Below, piece after piece: positions 48,701 to 57,400 of a stretch of 64,000 bases of DNA (position 1 is the first letter of the stretch; each line of letters opens with the position of its first letter). This stretch comes from an uncultured Saprospiraceae bacterium (lineage in GTDB: Bacteria; Bacteroidota; Bacteroidia; Chitinophagales; Saprospiraceae), in the NCBI GenBank assembly GCA_938015435.1, contig CALLPN010000005.1, forward strand, positions 62,001-126,000, read 5' to 3'. A program made the translations under genes and the position numbers. The notes beneath the pieces were generated by a model. It saw only the letters and a program-made list of their open reading frames with translations. It did not search any database and was not told the DNA's origin.

Positions 48701-51138
48701 TAGCACCTGTAGCAACTCTAATGACTAATGGGCAAATCAATTGTACAGAGACTACGACAACCATCCTTGTTGATCACCAAGAAGAAGGGCTTACTTATGA
48801 TTGGACAGGCGTTTCTATTGTATCTCCTTTAGGTTTGGATTCTATTGTGGTGGATGCTGAAGGACTATATTCTGTGGTGGTTAGTGATTCAGCTAATTGC
48901 TCTACTACTTTAGATATACCAATACAATCGTTTATCGATTTTCCGATAGTGTCACATATAGTTGATACGATCAATTGTGCTCAGGCAGTAGCCAATATTA
49001 CTCTAAATGTACCAGCGAATACTATTTTAACTACATGGGAAGGTCCGTCGGTTATAGATCAAGATATGACCGAGTTCAGTGTGGATATGCCAGGCTCATA
49101 TATAGCAACCGTTACTGCAGACAATAATTGCGAAACCATGCAAACCATCGTTGTGGTTGTTGACACTATCTATCCTGAAATTGACGTAATGTCTAGTGGT
49201 ATCCTTGATTGTGATACAGAGTTTGTGACACTTACAGGTAGTTCTGATTTGGTAGGCAGTTCATTTGATTGGACTGGTCCTGATAACGATATCTTCACTG
49301 GTCAAAATGTGGATGTCAATCTATTTGGTTCATATGATTTATTAGTAACTGCTCCTAATATGTGTATGATGGATACTTTTATAGTAGTAGAAGCGGATAC
49401 TCTAAGACCTACGATAGACGCAGGGGAAGATCTTATCTTTAGTTGTGCCGATGGAAAAGTAACTTTGGCAATACAAACTACTACTAACATTATATCATAT
49501 GCTTGGGAAGGCCCCTTTTCTTATGAATCAGATTTGGAAGAGCCTTTGGCCATTGCGCCAGGGTTGTATACCGTTACAGTAACGAATGATAGAGGATGTG
49601 CGACCTCTGCCGATATCAATGTAATAGATGATACCGAAGGACCAGAAATAATGGTAAGAGATACATTTATAACATGTGACCAGATAGCTGTTCCGCTTCC
49701 GTTAGATACCGATGACACAGAAATATCATATACTTGGGATGCACCAGGATTTAGTAGTGACTTACAAAATCCAGAAACAAATACTCTAGGAGAATATATT
49801 ATATATGCGATCTCAGATAGAAATGAATGTGTCACTGTCGATACAGTTAACGTAACCTATGTTGATGTACCTCCTGTTTTTGATTTCGAAACGGATAATA
49901 TTAATTGTTACAGATCTCAGACTACTCTAAAAGGGGTTGATGTTGAGGATGATTCTTCGGTCACTTGGACAGATGATAATTTCAATTTCTTGGCAATGGA
50001 TTCTTTGGTTGTAGAAATGGCCGATTCATTTTATATTATTGTAGTAGGTACTAATGCTTGTGCTGATACAGCAATAGTTATGGTTGAAGAGGATTTCGAA
50101 GAGGTAGATATTGAAATAATTCTTAATGAACCGTTTCAATGTAAAAATTTAGATGTCACTCTAGAAGGTAGCGTAATAGATGTAGATGAGATGGATGATT
50201 TCTCAGCAACGTGGTCAACTACAAATGGAACTATCACAGGAGGATCTGAAATTTTCGATGTTGATATTTCTGGAGAAGGCACTTATTTTCTGAGAGTTTT
50301 AAATTTTGATAACGGATGTGAATCGGTCGACTCTATATTAATGGTTAAAGATCCCCAATCTTTCTTAGGAATAACTGTTGAAGCAAACGATCCTAATTGT
50401 CTTGGCTTTCAAGATGGAAGTATTAATGTCACAAATGTTGACGGTGGTTTTGGACCCTTTGAATACATAATTGATAATGAATTACCTCAATCAGATTCTA
50501 CATTTACAGATCTAAGTGTAGGTAGCTATATGATAGAAGTAATTGATAGTTTGGGATGTACAATTGAAATGGATGTCAATTTACTTGATGGACTTGATTT
50601 CATGGTAGAGGCAGAAATGGAAACAACAATTATTGTTGGAGATACGATTAACCTTAATTCGGTATTCAATATTCCAAATGAAGAAGTAGCTTCTACAACT
50701 TGGACTGCACATAATATAGATTACAGCTGCGACGATTGTTTTGAACCTCCAGTAAGTCCTCTTATTAATACGTACTATACATTGAATGCCACTTCTATTG
50801 GTGGATGCCAAGATTCGTCGGAAGTGCTAATAAGGGTAAATCGTAATCCTGATATTGAAGTGGCAAATGTGTTTGCTCCTGGCTCGGAAACCAATGGACT
50901 ATTCTATATACAACAGACTAGAGGAATTGAAAGAGTACTATCCATGTCGGTATTTGATAAATGGGCGAGTAGAATGTTTTCTATTGAAAATGTTCTTCCT
51001 GCAGATCCTTCTGCAGCTTGGGATGGCACCTACAAAGGGCAGTTTGTTAATCCTGGAGTCTATGTTGTCGTGGCAGAAATACTTTTATATAGTGGAGAAA
51101 TAGTTACATATGCCGGGGATATCACCGTTTTAAGGTAG
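45736..51138 (+). CDS. Large secreted Ig-like repeat protein with P-domain and gliding-motility tail (1800 aa)
   Basis: A surface protein of the type IX secretion type. I start at the ATG at 45736, just before the signal peptide MNIRQFLVTVIVFASTAISLVGQ. An upstream in-frame ATG at 45670 adds 22 residues that would spoil it. Residues about 25-180 resemble a proprotein-convertase P-domain jelly roll, with VELYFQHESIRDVAISLVSPSG, DNWGIFGNYSG and NGTWTLNFSD. About a dozen Ig-like or PKD-like modules of 75-85 residues follow, each with a Cys pair and a central WxGP-type core (for example FTWEGPNIVG, FFWNGPGNFQS). A SprB-like repeat is at about 1545-1620 (DPNCLGFQDGSINVTNVDGG). The C-terminus is a divergent type B tail (ANVFAPGSETNG, VFDKWASRMF, WDGTYKGQFVNPGVYVVVAE), with the usual DRWG altered to DKWA. 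No catalytic domain seen. Confidence 0.9.
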   Translation: MNIRQFLVTVIVFASTAISLVGQCDVTLGAPILDNTIGSIEIVIDGALNNDLSNTDQGVCGVELYFQHESIRDVAISLVSPSGQSIDLVGPATGSGGATQFTYWGVEFVPCGSAAMPDLPILDPVFTTQDNWGIFGNYSGQYYPQQGCLEDFDSGSVNGTWTLNFSDVFSFDEGAIDSIKLVFCDTTNIFCLECLADGGTLAAVDSDYCESDPNLNLDIDPVFETEPDINLYSYNFLIVQGGEVIEANLEPDFTNYNFGSYQVCGISSLIAQTEDILDDVIGTDYNDLLELFSDNDYCASMSTNCIPINIIEVPDTILTIDTICLGDFVLLDGTEYSVTGEYVISFSQAFCDSVSILDLFVIDNQATIIADSEMISCTDGDVLLDASGSITSPGTVMSWFKVDDVLDPNIVGNDMITVTEAGIYGLSLITGMCTDTAYVEIFNDESIPSFSFDADVLNCYNPAVVIDMTPSIELQDQSWSGPSTSSLEDLTVVISGTYYIEGVALNGCIGRDSIFIEEDLEVPVPLIVGDTITCATEIATIRPILPDSISYGFTWEGPNIVGTSIAGNIIEVSQDTTYTLRLQNLVNGCVEAFDYTVLIDTNRTNFAIQSTIIDCNIPNSEITVTPAIDTIDYIWEYENQGFVGEGDTISVNQGGEYQLVTTTSNGCMDTFFHTVILDLLEPVLTIDDVTVSCLQDSVQLVPNTLETDLTFFWNGPGNFQSTQESPFVTNPGLYNLVSTSSSGCFSNTSVNVFSGDDLPNITFEISDTLDCNVDVVTITPSDTLNLRFEWQSDLIADTTANIIDVNLAGMYPLVVTDTISGCRLLYELIVEEDFETPEATIEMGILDCINSMVTINISFLVEIDSLKWTTDFGFSSTEQSPTVTQGGDYDLKVTGVNGCIYTETITVVEDIDLPIISITTPLLGCQSPSVDISFDTDLNTDELYIRLPNGDVILGSSLSVTEPNSYWAIATSLTGCTDSMIMVVLQDTIAPVATLMTNGQINCTETTTTILVDHQEEGLTYDWTGVSIVSPLGLDSIVVDAEGLYSVVVSDSANCSTTLDIPIQSFIDFPIVSHIVDTINCAQAVANITLNVPANTILTTWEGPSVIDQDMTEFSVDMPGSYIATVTADNNCETMQTIVVVVDTIYPEIDVMSSGILDCDTEFVTLTGSSDLVGSSFDWTGPDNDIFTGQNVDVNLFGSYDLLVTAPNMCMMDTFIVVEADTLRPTIDAGEDLIFSCADGKVTLAIQTTTNIISYAWEGPFSYESDLEEPLAIAPGLYTVTVTNDRGCATSADINVIDDTEGPEIMVRDTFITCDQIAVPLPLDTDDTEISYTWDAPGFSSDLQNPETNTLGEYIIYAISDRNECVTVDTVNVTYVDVPPVFDFETDNINCYRSQTTLKGVDVEDDSSVTWTDDNFNFLAMDSLVVEMADSFYIIVVGTNACADTAIVMVEEDFEEVDIEIILNEPFQCKNLDVTLEGSVIDVDEMDDFSATWSTTNGTITGGSEIFDVDISGEGTYFLRVLNFDNGCESVDSILMVKDPQSFLGITVEANDPNCLGFQDGSINVTNVDGGFGPFEYIIDNELPQSDSTFTDLSVGSYMIEVIDSLGCTIEMDVNLLDGLDFMVEAEMETTIIVGDTINLNSVFNIPNEEVASTTWTAHNIDYSCDDCFEPPVSPLINTYYTLNATSIGGCQDSSEVLIRVNRNPDIEVANVFAPGSETNGLFYIQQTRGIERVLSMSVFDKWASRMFSIENVLPADPSAAWDGTYKGQFVNPGVYVVVAEILLYSGEIVTYAGDITVLR

Positions 51139-51426
51139 TAATCATTTGTTTCTCTTATAGTTTTAGATTTTGAGTCCCAAAGTGAAATTATATTTGGTCA
51201 AATTTGGATATGTATTATTAGTGTTCACTAATGTTATTTGTCGTCTTAGACTACAATAGCCACCTACGTTTTTTTAGCTTTACTATAATGTTCTAAATAT
51301 GGCATTCGCTGGCATGGCGGATTGTTATTGTTTTGACCCAACCGCCTATATTTAAAAAAAATAATCAGCCCCAACTAAGCAGCTAAACTGTGATTTCTTG
51401 GGTCTTATTACTAAATAGAATCAATT
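51139..51426. other. Intergenic region between giant genes 2 and 3
   Basis: A 288-base AT-rich gap. I see no clear terminator for gene 2 and no gene. One exact TAnnTTTG match (TATATTTG, 51189-51196) lies 230 bases before the gene 3 ATG with poor -33 spacing, so it is not called as a promoter. Confidence 0.5.
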
Positions 51427-54400
51427 ATGCAGAGATTTCCACGATTATATATATTCCTTTTTGTGTTCGCTTTCTCCTTTCAAATGAATGCTCAGGCGAC
51501 CTTAGAAGTTTTTATTTTTAATGATATTAATGGAGATGGATCAGAAGAAGGTTTAGGTATTAGCGGTTTAGAGTTTGACCTCATTTTATTTGAAGATACA
51601 AATGGAAATGGTAATGCAGATGGAGGGGAGGAATTACCCTTGTCAAGCGAAAGTGGTGGTCTTTATACATTTGATAATATTACTGTGACGGGCAATGAGT
51701 TTATACTTAGGCTCAATGACCAATCCCCTAATTACTTTGTAACCACTGTAGCCCCATCAGGTGCGCCTCTAGGTACTGATGGCGATAATGATCTTGACTT
51801 TTCTAATTGGGAGACAGATGCATTTACTCTAGTTGATGGAACAACAGAATCCAATGTCGATATTGGCTTATTGATACCTTCTACTATTGGAGATTTTGTT
51901 TGGGAAGATACTAATGGAAACGGTATCCTAGATGGTGGTGAGCCAGGTATAGATTGGGTAGCTGAAGGAATTAACATCAATTTGACTGCGGCTTCAGGAA
52001 ATACAATCGATCTTACGGGTAACCCATTTACCGCGGTTGCTGTAGGTGGAGTAGGTGGATACGAATTTCAAAATCTACCTCCAGATACGTATACAGTTGA
52101 ATTTACGGATGTAGCTGGAACTTGGTTTAGAACAATTAACACAGGCGATAGTGCACCTGATCAAGGCTCAGGTATTACCTCAACCATTAATATCCAATCA
52201 GGAGACATGAGTCTAGACATTGACGCTGGATACATACGACCAGCTTCTATAGGTGACTTAGTATGGGAAGATTTTAATGGTAACGGTACCTTCGATGGTA
52301 CGGATGCTGGATTTGATTGGGTAAGCGCAGGTATCAATATTAATTTGACTGCAGCTTCAGGTAATACGAATGACCTTACGGGTGCGGCCTTTACCGCGAT
52401 TGACCTCGGAGGAGGAGGATACGCATTTCAAAATTTACCTCCAGATACTTATACTGTAGAATTTACTCAGATCGCTAACAGTTGGTACAGAACTCAAGCA
52501 GGGCTGAACAGTACTCCTGATCAAGCTACAGGATTTACGGCCTCATTTTTATTGGAATCAGGAATAATGAATACTGATCAAGATGCAGGATTTGTACAAC
52601 CCATAACAATAGGGGATCTCGTATGGGAAGACTTTAATGGAAATGGAATATTTGATGGCGCGGATGCTGGATTTGATTGGGTCGCTGAAGGTATTATTAT
52701 CAATCTGACTGCGGCTTCAGGTAATACTACAAATCTTGATGGTACACCTTTTACAGCTATAGATTTAGGTGCAGGTGGTTACGAATTTCAAAATCTTGCT
52801 CCAGATACATATACCGTAGAATTTGAACAATTAGTGGATAATTGGTATAGAACAATAGGAGGGATAGATAGTGCTCCTGATCAAGGAACAGGTTTTACGA
52901 CAGCTGTGCTATTGGAATCTGGAATGTCCGATGCTAATCAAGACGCAGGATATATCCAACCTTCAAAAATTTCGAATTTCGTTTGGGAGGATCTCAACGG
53001 CGATGGAATCCAAGATGGGGGAGAGCCAGGTGTAGATTTTACAGCTGAAGGTATTTCAATAGACATCACACTTTTAGGTGGTGCAGTAGCTACCGATCTT
53101 GACGGTAATAGTCCGCCCGTAGTAATGGATCTTGGAGCAGGATTGTATGAGTTTGATAATCTACCCCCAGGTGATTACCAAGTAACTTTCGGAGAAGTCG
53201 CTACTATGTGGTATATAAGCCAACAAAACGCTACTGGAGCGGCTACGGATAGTGATCCTGATCCAACTACAGGATTAGCGGATAATGGAGGTGCTGGATA
53301 TACACTCATATCTGGTGATAACAATGAAGATGTAGATGCTGGTTATCTACAACCCGCAAGTATTTCAGATTTCGTATGGGAAGATGCAAATGGTGATGGT
53401 CTGCAAGATGCAGGTGAGCCTGGCATAGATGCTGTGGAAGTATTGATTACTGATGATGCAGGAGGGGGAGTTACAGATCTAGATGGTAATGCAGTAATAA
53501 TGACAACTACTGCAGGTGGTGGATTATATGAATTCCTACTTTTGCCACCAGGAGATTATATACTTACGGTAAATTCTAATCCACTTCCAGATTACTACTT
53601 ATCTCTACAAGATCAAGCAGGTGCGGCAGGAGATGCTGGAGATGTGAGCAATGATAGTGATGCAGATCAGACTACAGGCCAAACACATATAATCGAATTA
53701 GAATCTAACGAACAAGAAGAAGATATAGATTTTGGATATTTCAGATCAGGAACCATAGAAGCACTTGTGTTTCACGATTCTGATGGTAATGGTAGAAACT
53801 TAACAAACTCAGATGCACCCTTTATGGGAATGACAGTACAACTGGCTACTGCTGCAGGCGCTACTCCTGTGAATGATGTATTTGGAGTGGCTATTCCAGA
53901 TCAAATATCCGATGCCGCAGGAATGGTAACATTTATTGATGTACCTGCAGGTAATTATACGCTCTTGTATACACTCCCAGCCGGATGGGAATTTACTTAT
54001 CAAGATCAATCAGGATTTACAAGTGATATCGATGATGTAGATGATGATAGTGATGTGCTTATGGGCGATGCCAGCCCAGCTCAATCTCATATTGTCATAT
54101 TAGAAGGTGGAGAGACGGACAATACCTCAAGTGTTGGTATCTATAAGCTGATGTCGATTGGAAATTTAGTTTGGCTCGATTCCAATGGAGGAGACGGGAT
54201 GTTTGATATAGCGTCAGATGGGCCAGCAACGAATGTTATAGTTAGCTTACTTTACGACCAAAATTTTGACGGTATCCCTGATGAGCCTAGTATTGCTACG
54301 GCTACGACGGATGCAGCAGGAGCATATCAATTTGATGATCTTATTCCAGGATATTATCAAGTGATTATTGGATCAGCCAATTTTGGTCCTGGAGCAGCAT

Positions 54401-57400
54401 TAGTATTATTTCAAAACTGTGGCGTAGGTGGTAATACCACCGATGATAACGATAATGATGGTTCAGGAGATGCGCTATTGGGTGAAGATGTTGTCTCTCC
54501 GATTATTGAGTTGTTCTGTGATCAGACTTCAGACTTGCCAGGTCCAGATGAAAATCTTTTTATCGATTTTTGTTTCTATTTTGATTGTAATAACCCAAGT
54601 GCAGATTTATCATTTCCAATTTGCCAAGAGGCCGAAGCCAACCCTCCAATATGTAACCTGGTACTATTAGATTCTTATTGTGGTAGTATGAACACTGCAA
54701 CAAGTATAGGCCCTCAACCAGACCCTTTATGTCCTGATGGAGGAGGAGCACATAATTCTTCTTGGTTTGCATTTGTGGCTGGAGAAGCTGGCTTCCAAAT
54801 GGAGGTAGTACCATTTTCATGTACGAATGCCGGAATGTTTTCTGGTATACAAGCAGGGGTTTACACAGATTGTACATTTACAGATGCGATCTATTGTAAT
54901 GCTGGCTGTAGTACAAATGCATTTACCATTGGTGGGACAGGTACGACACTCATACCTGGACAGACGTATTATTTATTTCTAGATGGTTGCGCAGGTTCTG
55001 TTTGTGACTTTGAGGTAAATGTTATCCAAGGTGCATCCACATTTGATATACCTAACCCAACAGGACTAGCTTGTAGTATTCCTAGCTGTGGCCCTATTTG
55101 CCCAGATGGCGAAATCACATTTACGGTAGAAGGACTCGATCTAGAGATTGATTATACATGGACCATCCCAGTAGGCTCAACACTTGTTGGTGATGGTGAG
55201 CAGACAGGTTCAACTGTGATTACGACCACTAACGAGATTATTCTAGCATTTCCAAATACTGGAACATTTACTGTATTTATGAACTCGGCTTTTAACGGTT
55301 GTGATAATACCACTGGTGTTCAAGTTGATGTAGATGTAGTACAGCCACCGCCGATTGATTTTGGTGAGTATACTGTCTGTGAGCATGACTTGACATTAAC
55401 TTCCGTTGGTTTCGGCAACGGAGATGTTGATATTAATGGTAATGTATTAGTAGGTCCATTAGGCGAACCATGGAACGGTGATAATCTTAAGAATCCTATT
55501 GCTCCAGGAATAGATATCAATGTGCTTTACGTTGATCCTGATGGCTGTATGATAGATCAGATTATAGATATCATTCAAATAGATGATTCCCCAAGAGAAA
55601 TCGTCGAAATTGCATTATGCGAATCGGACCTACCTTTTCCTTATGATCAACTTTCCATAACAGGAAATGGAGGAGGTGGATTTACGAATTTCAATTATAC
55701 ACTACTTGATACTCCAGCCGCAAGTGGGTGTGATAGTACAGTTAGATTGACCACTATCGTATTGGAACATGATATGGTGTTACAGTCAGATTGTACTGCA
55801 TCAGGAGTAGAAATAAGTATCTTTTTTGAAGATATTGTTCCTAATGTTCCTGATGAAATTACATATGACTGGTATAAAGATGATAATATGAATAGCGTTT
55901 TAGATGCAGGAGAAGAGGTTACCGACAATAATGCTATACCCAGAATTTTAGAAATTGAAGAGATTGGTCTTTACTGTGTAGATGTAATGCTCAGCCATTT
56001 TGTGGATGAGCCAGGAGAAGCAAATTGTATGTTTACTTATTGTCTCGATGTAACAGCTACGGTTCCTGATGTTGGATTTGATTTGATAGATGAAGAATGC
56101 CAAGATTCAATAGTGACTATTACATTCGATGGAACAGTAAGTACTGCAGCTACTTATGATTGGGATTTTGGAAATGGGACAACTGCCACGACTGAAGGAC
56201 CGCATAATGTGATGTATTCAACACCAGGTTTATATTATGTTACACTTTCAGTCGATGATAATGGATGTGTTGCAAATGAATTAGATTCAATAATGATCGT
56301 CGAAAGGTTAGCAGCACCATTACTTTTGACATGTCAGTCGACTACAACTTCCATTACCATAACATGGAATGAAGTTCCTGGAGCCACAGATTATGAGGTA
56401 ACACTTTTGAGTGGAACAGTAGGTACTCAGACAACACCTACGTCATGGGTGGTGACTGGAGTGACGGTCTCAGATTTTACTGAAATTTCAGTTGCGGCGA
56501 CTACTGATGGAGCATGTGCAGTAGGGAATGCTAGCGTATTCTCATGTTTTGCACAAGACTGCGATGAACCCACATTTACATTTACACCTACAAGAGATAC
56601 GATTTGTTTAACTACGGATGTAGGACTAGATACGATCTTCCTTGATATAGTTAATGGTACTACACCTAATACTAATTCATTTACAGGACCAGGTATTATC
56701 AATGAGGCCGAAGGAGTATTCGATGCGAATATCGCAGGACCAGGAATACATAATATAGTTTATAATTATACGGGTGATGATAATTGTATGTTTTCTAGAT
56801 CGATTACGATGCATGTATTCGAACAGCCAATCGCATTATTTACAACTAGTGTAGATACTATCTGTATAACCGATGCTTTTACAATAGAATATACAGGAGG
56901 AACCACAAGTGCACAGTATATGTGGGACTTTGGTATAGATGTAGATATGACTGGAGTAGGAGTAGGACCATTTGACGTGACTTACAGCTCTAGTGGAATG
57001 AAGACGATTACTCTTACTGTTGTAAAAGAAGAATGTATCAGTGAAACTGTCAATATAGATGTATGGGTCGAAGATCCATTACCTGAATTAGTAATAGATT
57101 GTATTACCGATGCTACTTCTATTAACTATTCTTGGAATGATATTGCTGACGAATATGAAGTAATCATAGATGCAGTTTCGCAGGGAATACAAACAGATGC
57201 AACATGGAATATATCACCATTAACTCCTGGAACCGCAGTAAGTATAGAAGTTATAGCTTTTAGTCCAAATCAATGTCCTAATTCTGCGGATACTGAAAAT
57301 TGCAGTGCTACAAATTGTCCAACATTATCAGTGGCCATCACGCAGATGGACTCTTTACTTTGTATTGACGCGACGACTAGCCCCATTAATTTATCCTATA

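Noticed and set aside
51189..51196. TATATTTG as promoter of giant gene 3
   Set aside because: It is 230 bases from the start, and the nearest TTG is at a 16-base spacing, so the support is too weak.
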